This document shows, piece after piece, positions 52,145 to 60,167 of a DNA stretch of 64,000 bases. Location: positions 1 through 64,000 of the forward strand of contig VGFN01000001.1 of assembly GCA_016868875.1 (NCBI GenBank), in the 5' to 3' direction. A program made the translations under genes and the position numbers. Below the pieces are notes generated by a model. That model was not told where the DNA came from, did no database searches, and saw only the letters and a list, made by a program, of their open reading frames with translations. Source of the DNA: Bacteroidota bacterium (lineage in GTDB: Bacteria > Bacteroidota > Bacteroidia > UBA7662). The stretch's first letter is position 1, and each line of letters opens with the position of its first letter.

Positions 52145-52900
52145 TCACCTGGGTGCCTTGGAGTCAATTTGCTCAATACAATCTCTGAAATAGCCTAATT
52201 TGCTAGGGAATCGAAGCATGAGTCGACGGTAAACTCGAACAGCCATGGCCCTTTGCCCCTGCTCCAAATAAAGCACTGCCAAGGATTCGGAGACTGGGAC
52301 CTCCTCCAAATCCAAACTTTTGGCAGCCATATCGCGAATACGATCCAATTCGCTGCGTGATTCTTCGAACGCCTTGATTGGAGGGATGGGCTTATGGAGG
52401 ACTGCCGTTTGATCCTCACTCCAATTGGGCAATTCTGCAGAGGCTTCCAAGTAATCCGTCTGGGTATATTCCGCATAGAGCAAATCCAGTTCATCCGATT
52501 CCATGGCTTTCCAATCCACCCGACCCAGCAACGTAAACCAATCCAGTCGCGTTTGCTGCACAATTTCTTGCTCCTCTGAGGTCAACCCTCCGCTGAGCTC
52601 CTTGGAGACTTCGGGCGATGTTTCCAAGCTTGAAAGATGGAACTCTGCCTCGACGTCATGCTTGGTTTGCTGCCGTTCAATGGCCCTGTATAACCACTGA
52701 CCTTGATCCGTCATGGCGGAATAAGAGACCAAAGCCTTGGAAAACTTGGAGGAATGGTTGATTTTCATGCGCTGCAAAGACAAAATTTGGCCGGCCTCAA
52801 AAGCTGGAGCTTCCCTAAGCAGATGTTCCAGATCCTGCCCATCGACACCCTCCAGCAACAAGGGGTTACGAATCCATTCACGAAGCAACCGTAAATCCAT
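52145..52900 (-). CDS. TPR-like protein of the lptE-secG neighbourhood
   Basis: 251 residues, no signal peptide. Mostly acidic helices without a named domain until the C-terminus, where SESLAVLYLEQGQRAMAVRVYRRLMLRFPSKLGYF matches a tetratricopeptide unit (ALAxLYxxQGxxxxAxxxYxxLxxxxP). Genes of this type commonly lie between lptE and secG in Bacteroidota; function unknown. It starts 4 bases after the lptE stop and so is co-transcribed with it. A scaffold for envelope assembly is only a guess from context. Confidence 0.8.
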   Translation of the reverse strand: MDLRLLREWIRNPLLLEGVDGQDLEHLLREAPAFEAGQILSLQRMKINHSSKFSKALVSYSAMTDQGQWLYRAIERQQTKHDVEAEFHLSSLETSPEVSKELSGGLTSEEQEIVQQTRLDWFTLLGRVDWKAMESDELDLLYAEYTQTDYLEASAELPNWSEDQTAVLHKPIPPIKAFEESRSELDRIRDMAAKSLDLEEVPVSESLAVLYLEQGQRAMAVRVYRRLMLRFPSKLGYFRDCIEQIDSKAPR

Positions 52901-52903
52901 GGT

Positions 52904-53446
52904 TCACCACTGAATAAAAGCTTTATTGAAAGCATCGTCCACCAATTGCTTCACAATTTGATTCACCAATTCTCCCTCCACGCTTTGAAGGGGCAAGCCT
53001 GCATCAAAATCCGCATACCGGGTAAATCGCTGTTCCCATCCTTGTTTTTCTTGGCCTTTGACTTGAAACTTTAAACGCCAAACAACCGTCAAACGGTTTA
53101 GGCTTGTTTTCTCTTGTCCTGATACCGCGGCGGCAGTAACCGAATAATCCTGAATTTCCCCGGTAAATTCCCAATCGGTAGAACCGAACGGCCCCAATTT
53201 GAGGTTGGATTCTGCCAAGCATTTATCCCTAAAAGCATCGGACAGTTGCTGACTAAGGGAGGGATTTACCAAAGAGGCGTTGTTGCGCATTTGCGCAATG
53301 TGCAGGGTTTTGACCTCTGGAGGAACCGAAGCACCGCTGAAGGAGTAAACCCCGCAACCGCTAAGGATTCTTAACATCAAAAAGATGACCGTCAGGGATC
53401 CTAACCCCAAGAAACGCTCTCTAACCTTATTCCTCCTCCAATCCAT
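52904..53446 (-). CDS. lptE: LPS-assembly lipoprotein LptE
   Basis: 180 residues. Signal peptide with lipobox LRILSGC (lipidated Cys31) followed by the Bacteroidota LptE start GVYSFSGASVPPEVKTLHI. The body has the two-layer alpha/beta pattern, including NPSLSQQLSDAFRDKCLAESNLKL and the C-terminal helix VNQIVKQLVDDAFNKAFI. LptE plugs the LptD barrel and helps LPS reach the outer leaflet. It overlaps the sigma-54 activator gene by 20 bases, meaning activator and lptE are translated from one message. Confidence 0.92.
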   Translation of the reverse strand: MDWRRNKVRERFLGLGSLTVIFLMLRILSGCGVYSFSGASVPPEVKTLHIAQMRNNASLVNPSLSQQLSDAFRDKCLAESNLKLGPFGSTDWEFTGEIQDYSVTAAAVSGQEKTSLNRLTVVWRLKFQVKGQEKQGWEQRFTRYADFDAGLPLQSVEGELVNQIVKQLVDDAFNKAFIQW

Positions 53447-54635
53447 ATTCTTTGATTTTTCGATACAAGGTTCGCTCCGAGATCCCTAATTCGGCCGCAG
53501 CTTGCCTCCTCTTGCCGGCATACTTCCGTATCGCTTTGTCAATCAGTCGCTTCTCCACTTCCATCAAGGATAAATTCTCCTCGATATCCACCACCTCGGC
53601 ATGTTCGTCATAGCGTGATGTCGACGGTGAAACGCTCATGGACTCTATAATGGGGGTAATCACCGTCCCAATCGACTTATCGCTATCGCGAACAGGGGCA
53701 TCGCCCTCCATAATCTGCCCCATGACCCGCTTCATTTCCACCATGTCCTTCTTGAGATCAAACAAAACCTTATATAACAAATCTCTTTCAGACCAATCTT
53801 CGGAGGACCCGCTAACTCCTTCCAACAAGGCGGGCAAAGAGCTCACCGAAATTTCACGGACGGGCATATATGGAAGAATTTCATCACCACGGAGCATACG
53901 TGTTGGAGCCAATACGCAGATTTGCTCAGCAACGTTCTTTAGTTGCCGAATATTTCCAGGCCAGGGTTGGTCCACCAACAAATCCAAGGCCCCTTGATCC
54001 AATTGCACCGGTTGGGAATGGTAACGTTCCGAAAAATCAGCGGCAAACTTTCTGAACAGCAGCGGTATATCTTCTTTCCGCTCTCTCAATGCAGGTATCT
54101 GTATCGCTACGGTGTTCATTCGATAATACAGATCTTCCCTGAACTTACCTTTTTCAATTTGCTTAAGCAGAGAAAGGTTCGTGGCGGCGACCAAACGTAC
54201 ATCGGTGGATAGAACCTTGGAGGAACCAACTTTAATAAATTCACCCGATTCAAGGACCCGTAACAATCTGGCTTGGGTACCCAGCGGCATTTCGGCGACT
54301 TCATCCAGAAAAATTGTCCCCCCATTAACCGTTTCGAAATAACCTTGCCGGGACTCGTGGGCACCCGTGAAGGAACCCTTTTCGTGACCAAACAATTCAG
54401 AATCAATGGTCCCCTCCGGTATGGCACCACAATTCACCGCAATAAACTTGTTGTGCTTACGCTGCGATAGCTGATGCAATATTTTGGAAAACACCTCTTT
54501 ACCTACCCCGGATTCACCCAAAATCAAAACAGAAACGTCCGTCGCTGCCACTTGATCCGCGATACGCAGTGCGTGATTAAGCGATGGAGCATTCCCAATA
54601 ATGCCAAATCGTTGTTTGAGGGCTTGTAATTCCAT
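53427..54635 (-). CDS. sigma-54-dependent transcriptional activator (AAA+ and Fis-type HTH)
   Basis: 402 residues. The AAA+ core starts near residue 10: Walker A GESGVGKE (40-47), sigma-54-contact loop GSFTGA (87-92; the standard is GAFTGA), Walker B GGTIFLDE (105-112), sensor ATNLSLL and Arg finger region FREDLYYRMN. The C-terminus (about 360-400) is a Fis-type helix-turn-helix, RRQAAAELGISERTLYRKIKEYGL. There is no receiver, GAF or PAS domain, so control must come from elsewhere (partner protein, level, or region 240-350, which is an unrecognised insert). It overlaps lptE by 20 bases and lies 2 kb from groESL. Confidence 0.94.
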   Translation of the reverse strand: MELQALKQRFGIIGNAPSLNHALRIADQVAATDVSVLILGESGVGKEVFSKILHQLSQRKHNKFIAVNCGAIPEGTIDSELFGHEKGSFTGAHESRQGYFETVNGGTIFLDEVAEMPLGTQARLLRVLESGEFIKVGSSKVLSTDVRLVAATNLSLLKQIEKGKFREDLYYRMNTVAIQIPALRERKEDIPLLFRKFAADFSERYHSQPVQLDQGALDLLVDQPWPGNIRQLKNVAEQICVLAPTRMLRGDEILPYMPVREISVSSLPALLEGVSGSSEDWSERDLLYKVLFDLKKDMVEMKRVMGQIMEGDAPVRDSDKSIGTVITPIIESMSVSPSTSRYDEHAEVVDIEENLSLMEVEKRLIDKAIRKYAGKRRQAAAELGISERTLYRKIKEYGLEEE

Positions 54636-54662
54636 GCGGTTATCCGAATCGATTGAATGCGT

Positions 54663-55427
54663 TTATTGGCGACCTTTCTGCAAAATCATTACCGCCATCC
54701 ATCCCCAATATTTGAGACCTGGAATCCATCGAAAAGACCATTGGTCCAATCGATCTAAGGAGCTGAGTATTCTTTTGAAATACGGCCTGTTACGGAAAAC
54801 AACAGCGGCCGTGGTGAACAAATTGTAATAATCTACGGTAACCTCGCTGAAATAAGAGGTAGCTTTACGAAAGTCCTTGCGCCGCATGGGTTTTTCGTCC
54901 ACTGTCCTCAATTGTGGGGTTAATTTTCGGTACCAATTCAGCAGGGGGTTATGCCCTGTGGGCTCGATAAATACCGCCTTGCCCCCAGGCTTCAGGCATC
55001 GATGCAATTCTTTGTAGGCCTTGTCCAAATCCAAATGATGAAGAATAGCGGAACCCACGATCATATCAAAGGTATTATCCTCAAATTCAAGACTTTCGGC
55101 ATTCATCCGTCGAAAATCAATCTCCAGATTTTCGGCCTGGGCCTGGGCCTTGGACTGAGCGATGGCCACATCCGAAATGTCGATGCCCACCACTTGCGCT
55201 CCGTGTCGGGCAAGATTAAATGCTGCGGAGCCCGGCCCGCAACCGTATTCCAATACCTTACAACCCTGGGCCAAAGGCATCAAAGCATGCCAATGGGCGT
55301 AACGGCTGCTTTCGATGGTTTCGTAAAATTTATCCACCGATTTACGCAGGTCTTCCGCAAAAGATTTGTTATGGTATTCCCGCTCCCGTTCTAGGCGTGC
55401 GGTATCATCATCCATGGCCTTGTTCAT
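54663..55427 (-). CDS. class I SAM-dependent methyltransferase
   Basis: 254 residues. Motif I KVLEYGCGPGSAAFNLA, post-I VVGIDISDVAIAQSKAQAQ, motif II FDMIVGSAILHHLDLDKAYKELHRCLKPGGKAVFIEP are typical of UbiE/Bud23-like methyltransferases. After the fold, a 90-residue end contains a hydrophobic stretch (FTTAAVVFRN, then YWGWMAVMILQKG) suggesting membrane contact. The substrate is not predictable; small-molecule, lipid or sugar O-methylation all possible. It overlaps miaB by 4 bases (ATG/TGA), and lies 28 bases before the sigma-54 activator gene; it is an insert relative to the usual miaB-activator order. Confidence 0.88.
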   Translation of the reverse strand: MNKAMDDDTARLEREREYHNKSFAEDLRKSVDKFYETIESSRYAHWHALMPLAQGCKVLEYGCGPGSAAFNLARHGAQVVGIDISDVAIAQSKAQAQAENLEIDFRRMNAESLEFEDNTFDMIVGSAILHHLDLDKAYKELHRCLKPGGKAVFIEPTGHNPLLNWYRKLTPQLRTVDEKPMRRKDFRKATSYFSEVTVDYYNLFTTAAVVFRNRPYFKRILSSLDRLDQWSFRWIPGLKYWGWMAVMILQKGRQ

Positions 55428-56872
55428 GCCTGCACAGCATCAAATTCAACGACGTGACCCATCAAAGTTGCTTTGGTGGATCGATGCACCGTAACATCAA
55501 CGAAGGTTCCTGGCGACAAGTCTTTGGCACCGATGAAATCAGGGGTCAATTCCCCAACTTTACCTGGAAATACCACCATTTTGTTGCGTGAATTTCTACC
55601 GCACCAATCCTGATCGGAACGTTTGGACTTGCCTTCGATGAGCACGCGATGAACCTTGCCCTCTTCTTCTTGGTTGCGCTCCACGGAATGTTGATCCTGC
55701 AAGGCCATAACTTCAGCCAATCTACGTTTCTTGATTTCCTCAGGAACATCATCAGGGTATTTACGGGCCGCAAGGGTCCCGGGCCTCTCCGAATACGCAA
55801 ACATGTAGGCCGAATCAAAACGAACCATCTCCATCAAAGACAAGGTTTCGCGATGATCCTCTTCGGTTTCCCCGCAGAATCCAACAATGATATCGGTGGT
55901 AATTGCACAATCAGGGAGTATCCTTCGAATCGCCTCTACCCGTTCCAGGTACCAGGGGCGATCGTAGGTCCTGTTCATGCGCGCCAAGACCTTGGAACTC
56001 CCGGACTGCACAGGCAGGTGGATATTCTTGCATAAATTATCATGACGGGCCATGGTGTAAAGCACCTCGTCGGTAATGTCTTTGGGATGGGAGGTCGAGA
56101 ATCGAACCCTTAAATCAGGTGAGATGCTTGCGATATAGGCCAACAAATCGGCAAACAAAAAGGTAGGCGATTCTTCCCCCTTGGCTTCCTCTGCAGGGGC
56201 TTGCCATCGATAGGAATCCACGTTTTGGCCTAACAGTGTAACTTCCTTGTAACCTTGGGCCCATAATTCACGGCACTCCTGGTGAATGCTGTAGGGATCG
56301 CGGCTCCGTTCCCTCCCTCGGGTGAAGGGCACCACACAGAAAGAACACATGTTATCGCAACCCCGCATAATGGTCACAAAGGCGGTCACCCCGTTCGAGC
56401 CCAAACGCACCGGGGCGATTTCCGCATAGGTCTCCTCCCGGGAGAGCAATACATTCACCGCTTGTTGGCCTCCTTGGACCTGTTCCAAGAGACCCGGCAA
56501 ATCCTTGTAAGCATCAGGGCCCACCACGAGGTCCACCAACTGCTCTTGCTCCAATAACTTGCTCTTCAACCTCTCGGCCATGCATCCCAAAACACCAATG
56601 ATCATGGACGGTTTATGGCGCTTCATGGCCCGAAAATGCTGCAATCGTGCCCTCACCTTTTGTTCTGCATTTTCCCGTATAGAACAGGTATTGATCATCA
56701 CCACATCCGCTTGCTCCAATTCATCCGTGACCCCGTACCCCAAATCAGCCATGACCGAGGCCACAATTTCGCTGTCCGAGAAATTCATTTGGCAGCCGTA
56801 GCTCTCCATGTACAGGAATTTGTCGGTAGGTGGTAAATTCCCTTTCAGGATCCCGGAAAATTGGCCGCTCAT
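55424..56872 (-). CDS. miaB: tRNA-2-methylthio-N6-dimethylallyladenosine synthase
   Basis: 482 residues. Auxiliary [4Fe-4S] cysteines Cys27 (SYGCQMN), Cys63 (NTCSIRE) and Cys97 (LGCMAE), then the radical-SAM triad Cys172-Cys176-Cys179 (GCDNMCSFCVVPFTRG), and a C-terminal TRAM domain with VLIEGKSKRSDQDWCGRN. It adds methylthio to ms2i6A37 in tRNAs reading U-start codons. The gene heads the minus-strand unit methyltransferase, sigma-54 activator, lptE, TPR, secG. Confidence 0.97.
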   Translation of the reverse strand: MSGQFSGILKGNLPPTDKFLYMESYGCQMNFSDSEIVASVMADLGYGVTDELEQADVVMINTCSIRENAEQKVRARLQHFRAMKRHKPSMIIGVLGCMAERLKSKLLEQEQLVDLVVGPDAYKDLPGLLEQVQGGQQAVNVLLSREETYAEIAPVRLGSNGVTAFVTIMRGCDNMCSFCVVPFTRGRERSRDPYSIHQECRELWAQGYKEVTLLGQNVDSYRWQAPAEEAKGEESPTFLFADLLAYIASISPDLRVRFSTSHPKDITDEVLYTMARHDNLCKNIHLPVQSGSSKVLARMNRTYDRPWYLERVEAIRRILPDCAITTDIIVGFCGETEEDHRETLSLMEMVRFDSAYMFAYSERPGTLAARKYPDDVPEEIKKRRLAEVMALQDQHSVERNQEEEGKVHRVLIEGKSKRSDQDWCGRNSRNKMVVFPGKVGELTPDFIGAKDLSPGTFVDVTVHRSTKATLMGHVVEFDAVQA

Positions 56873-56947
56873 GATCTATGGTCTTGGATAAAAACAAATA
56901 AGATTTGAAAAAAGGCTATTTCTTTGGCTAAAAACCGATTTTTTTTA

Positions 56948-57000
56948 CAAAAATACGAGGAAATGCGACAAAATGTCAGGTTTTACCAAAAACCATGCCA
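56948..57000 (-). promoter_or_regulatory. miaB upstream region: TATTTTTG box, palindrome and weak sigma-54-like element
   Basis: On the minus strand: a TAnnTTTG box TATTTTTG at 56948-56955 (about 75 bases before the ATG), a small palindrome GACA-AAA-TGTC at 56967-56977, and TGGCATG-N4-TTGGT at 56985-57000, a 15/16 match to the sigma-54 consensus with the -12 C replaced by G. Which of these works is unknown; the -7 box is the conservative choice. Confidence 0.35.
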
Positions 57001-57058
57001 TACCCCAGAATTTGGCACAAAGAAGATTTTGTGAACTAAACTTGTAAAAAAAACCACT

Positions 57059-58951
57059 ATGTTCAAAAAAATACTCTTTTCCATGGCTTTTTGGGCCGCC
57101 ATCCATGGTGCATCCATAGCCCAGACCGCTTTCAGCGAGGACTTTAACACAGTCGCATCCACAACATCCGTTCCCTCCGGTTGGGTTTTGAGAAACATAG
57201 ATGGGAGGCCCGGCGCAAGCAATGTTTCTACCTTGACTGGCAACAGTACCAATGCATGGACTTTTCCCGCGGTTTTCAGCAATTTAGGGAAATCGGCCGT
57301 GAGTGTTTCTTGGACCAATCCCGTGGGCATTGTGGATCGTTGGTTGATTTCTCCATCGATATCCATTCCCGCCAGCGGTAACTATTACATGATTTACGAG
57401 GCTCAAAGCTTGGGGAATGCTTCATATCCCGAGGCCTATGAGCTAAGGATCAGCAACGGGGATACCGCCAGAGCATCCTTTCTAACCTCAGCCCCGTTGT
57501 TTTCGACCAACGGAGAAAACACTGCCTTAACGGTACGTGGTTTTTCCATGGCACCCTACGCCGATCAAACCATTCGCTTTGCCTTTCGGAACATCTCCAA
57601 CGACATGGTGGCCATGTTGGTGGATAATATTCGCATTACGATCCCTGCTGCTGACGCCGCCAAAATGGTTTCCCACACCGTTCCCTCCTTGGCCTTTACC
57701 AACGGTTCAGTGAATGTAGGTGGCTCTTTCAGGAATTTGGGACTTAACACCATTTCTTCGGCTACCCTCAACTACCAAGTGAATAACGGCCCTACCACCA
57801 GTCAGGCTTACAGCGGTTCGCTGAGCTCCTTCAATGCAGACGCCTTCACCTTCACCAGCACCTACACGCCAACTACCGCCGGCGCCTACTCCATCAAGGT
57901 TTGGGTTTCCGGACTGAATGGAGGAAATATCAATTCCGATACCTTGACCGCTACTTTATCCGTTGTGGACCCAGCCCCTCCTGTTCAATCCAATTTGGTC
58001 ATCTACGAGCATTTCACAAACGCATCCTGCGGGCCTTGTGCCACTTATAATCCTCAATTTCAGGCACTTTTGCTAGCCAACAACATGGAGGCTACCTCAG
58101 TGAAGCATCACACCTCTTGGCCAGGTACTGACCCCATGTATTCCTTTAATACAGCCGATCCCACATCTCGCGTAAACTACTATGGTGTCACCGGCGTACC
58201 TGCTGTTCGTTTAGGCTCGACTTTGTCATCGAATCCTGCTAACATCAACCAGGGCAATATTGACGATAACATTATGAACACGCCCAACAATTGGAATTAC
58301 ATTCTCAATACCTCCATTACAGGCAACAACCTGTCGGTAACCGGTTCAGTTCGTGGCAAAACAACGACCTCCAACACCGACAACAAGCTATGGCTCTACC
58401 TTGTGGAAGACCCTATTTCCTATGCAACAGCACCCGGCAGCAACGGTGAAAAAGATTTCCCTTCTGTTCTTCGCAAAATCCTCCCCACCTCCAACGGTAT
58501 TAATTGTGGTAACGGATCACAAAGCACCACGGTCAATGCGACCTATGCTTTATCTCCCACCTTCGTTCGGGATAATCTTTACCTGTTGGCCTTCGTTCAG
58601 GCAAACGGCACCAAAAACGTCAATAAAGGTGTCAAAATCAAGTTGGGCAATGCCATCAACACCACCTCGCTTCAGGACTTACCCTCCAAGAATACCCAAT
58701 GGAGCGCTTATCCAAATCCTTCGAACAGCGAATTCTTCCTTCAAACTGCTGATGGATTCAACGACGCGACCGGTTACACCGTGTTCAATGCCATGGGACA
58801 AATCATGGCTCAGGGTACCCTGCTTGATAACGGCACGTCATCCACGGTTCGAATTTCCACGATGGATTGGGCCAACGGTTTATACACCGTTCAACTTACC
58901 CAAGGAGATCAGCCTTTAACGCAACCTCGCAAAATCATGGTTCGCCATTAA
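57059..58951 (+). CDS. secreted Omp28-related protein with adhesin-like N-terminus and T9SS sorting domain
   Basis: 630 residues. Signal peptide (MFKKILFSMAFWAAIHGASIAQ). Residues about 24-193 are a choice-of-anchor/cleaved-adhesin jelly-roll (FSEDFNTVASTTSVPSGW, MLVDNIRI), about 205-310 an immunoglobulin-like CARDB-type domain. From about 315 the Omp28-like part starts with EHFTNASCGPCATYNP, with Cys324 and Cys327 in a thioredoxin-like CGPC, and GVTGVPAVRLG after it. The last ~85 residues are a type A T9SS signal (YPNPSNSEFFLQ ... NGLYTVQL). It should be secreted or surface-bound. TAAACTTG (57037-57044) with TTG 22 bases earlier is a near-consensus promoter. Confidence 0.9.
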   Translation: MFKKILFSMAFWAAIHGASIAQTAFSEDFNTVASTTSVPSGWVLRNIDGRPGASNVSTLTGNSTNAWTFPAVFSNLGKSAVSVSWTNPVGIVDRWLISPSISIPASGNYYMIYEAQSLGNASYPEAYELRISNGDTARASFLTSAPLFSTNGENTALTVRGFSMAPYADQTIRFAFRNISNDMVAMLVDNIRITIPAADAAKMVSHTVPSLAFTNGSVNVGGSFRNLGLNTISSATLNYQVNNGPTTSQAYSGSLSSFNADAFTFTSTYTPTTAGAYSIKVWVSGLNGGNINSDTLTATLSVVDPAPPVQSNLVIYEHFTNASCGPCATYNPQFQALLLANNMEATSVKHHTSWPGTDPMYSFNTADPTSRVNYYGVTGVPAVRLGSTLSSNPANINQGNIDDNIMNTPNNWNYILNTSITGNNLSVTGSVRGKTTTSNTDNKLWLYLVEDPISYATAPGSNGEKDFPSVLRKILPTSNGINCGNGSQSTTVNATYALSPTFVRDNLYLLAFVQANGTKNVNKGVKIKLGNAINTTSLQDLPSKNTQWSAYPNPSNSEFFLQTADGFNDATGYTVFNAMGQIMAQGTLLDNGTSSTVRISTMDWANGLYTVQLTQGDQPLTQPRKIMVRH

Positions 58952-58977
58952 TTCAATGAAGCCGTTCCTTAGGAATC

Positions 58978-59003
58978 AAAAGAGCCCCGCAAGGGGCTTT
59001 TTT
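58978..59003 (+). terminator. intrinsic terminator after the 630-residue T9SS gene
   Basis: GAGCCCC and GGGGCTT pair across a GCAA tetraloop, extended by A-T pairs, followed by a run of T. It separates the two Omp28-like paralogues into different transcripts, or limits read-through into the second. Confidence 0.85.
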
Positions 59004-59050
59004 GTGGCATGACCTTATCTTAGTAACCAAATTATTAACCAATTTCGTTT

Positions 59051-60157
59051 ATGAACCTTTCTCTACGTCTTCCATTCCATAAGCGCTTTCTCGCCTGGGG
59101 TGTCCTGTTCTCGGCAGGACTTTCCACTTCGATGGCGCAGGTTTCTGAGAGCAATATTCTTGTCTTTGAGCACTTCACGAACGCATCCTGCGCCCCATGT
59201 GCCCAACAAAACCCCACCTTCCAAGGCCTTATGCGAAGTAATCCCGGTAAAGCCACGGCGGTTCGGCATCACGTCTCCTGGCCAGGGTTGGATTCCATGT
59301 ATTTGGCCAACCCTGTGGACCCCACAGTCCGGGTAAATTATTACGGAATAAGCGGCGTTCCCGCCTTGCGGCTCGGTCGTCATGCCCTAAGCACCGGTAT
59401 GGGTCAAAGCACTTTGGAAACCTGGTATAATGTAACTCCAGCCAATTGGATCTACGACTTGGATACTCGCCTCATTGGGGTAGGTGACCCACAGGTACCG
59501 GATTCCGTCGAAATCACCGGCTCGGTTTACTCGCTTGCTACCCCTGATTCCACCAACCGACTCGTATTGTTCCTTGCCGAGGATTCGATTTATTTCCCAC
59601 CCCCAGGACAACCCGGTGGCGGTTTGCCAGGAAGCAACGGAGAGAAGCTATTCCCCATGGTCCTTCGCAAAATGCTCCCCGATACCAACGGAATCACTGT
59701 CGGATCTGGTGCCGTCCCTACGACCATTGGTTTCAAATACCGGTTAGGCAACCGTTGGAGAATACCGCACCTGTACCTCACCGGTTTTGTCCAAAATACC
59801 GTCACCAAACAGGTACACAAAGGCTTTAAACTTCAATTAGGCAACTCCATTCATACCTCGGTGGAGGATGAGGCCCTTATTGGTAATCCATGGAAGGTAT
59901 ACCCAAATCCTGCATCCGAATCCTGCATCCTTGAAATCCCATCCAAAGCAGAAATGTCAAATGAGGAATGGACCATTCAGATGACCGATCTACAAGGGAG
60001 AACCACCCAAATCCTTGCCAATCAGATTTCATTCCTTGGGGCGAATAAGGTCGAACTCGACCTTAGCAACCTAAGCGAGGGCTTGTATCAACTTACGATT
60101 TCATCAAGCCAAGCCCGGACTACCTATTCCCACAAGATTTTCAAAACCAACCCATAA
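59051..60157 (+). CDS. secreted Omp28-related protein with CxxC and T9SS sorting domain
   Basis: 368 residues, a shorter paralogue of the preceding protein, sharing EHFTNASC(G/A)PCA, HHxSWPG, VNYYGxxGVPAxRLG and LRKxLP. Signal peptide ends SMAQ. The Omp28-like domain starts almost at once, with Cys47 and Cys50 (CAPC), and covers to about residue 275. The T9SS type A sorting domain occupies the last ~85 residues (VYPNPASESCILEI ... SEGLYQLTISS). It lacks the adhesin-like and immunoglobulin-like domains. The acyl-CoA ligase gene starts 10 bases after its stop, an unexpected pairing. Confidence 0.9.
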   Translation: MNLSLRLPFHKRFLAWGVLFSAGLSTSMAQVSESNILVFEHFTNASCAPCAQQNPTFQGLMRSNPGKATAVRHHVSWPGLDSMYLANPVDPTVRVNYYGISGVPALRLGRHALSTGMGQSTLETWYNVTPANWIYDLDTRLIGVGDPQVPDSVEITGSVYSLATPDSTNRLVLFLAEDSIYFPPPGQPGGGLPGSNGEKLFPMVLRKMLPDTNGITVGSGAVPTTIGFKYRLGNRWRIPHLYLTGFVQNTVTKQVHKGFKLQLGNSIHTSVEDEALIGNPWKVYPNPASESCILEIPSKAEMSNEEWTIQMTDLQGRTTQILANQISFLGANKVELDLSNLSEGLYQLTISSSQARTTYSHKIFKTNP

Positions 60158-60167
60158 TTTACGGACG

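Noticed and set aside
57012..57030. Sigma-54 element TGGCACA before the 630-residue T9SS gene
   Set aside because: The -12 part is missing: GA instead of GC at the required spacing and no TTG.
59005..59020. Sigma-54 element TGGCATG-N4-TATCT before the 368-residue T9SS gene
   Set aside because: The -12 G is absent and two positions fail, and part of it overlaps the terminator tail.
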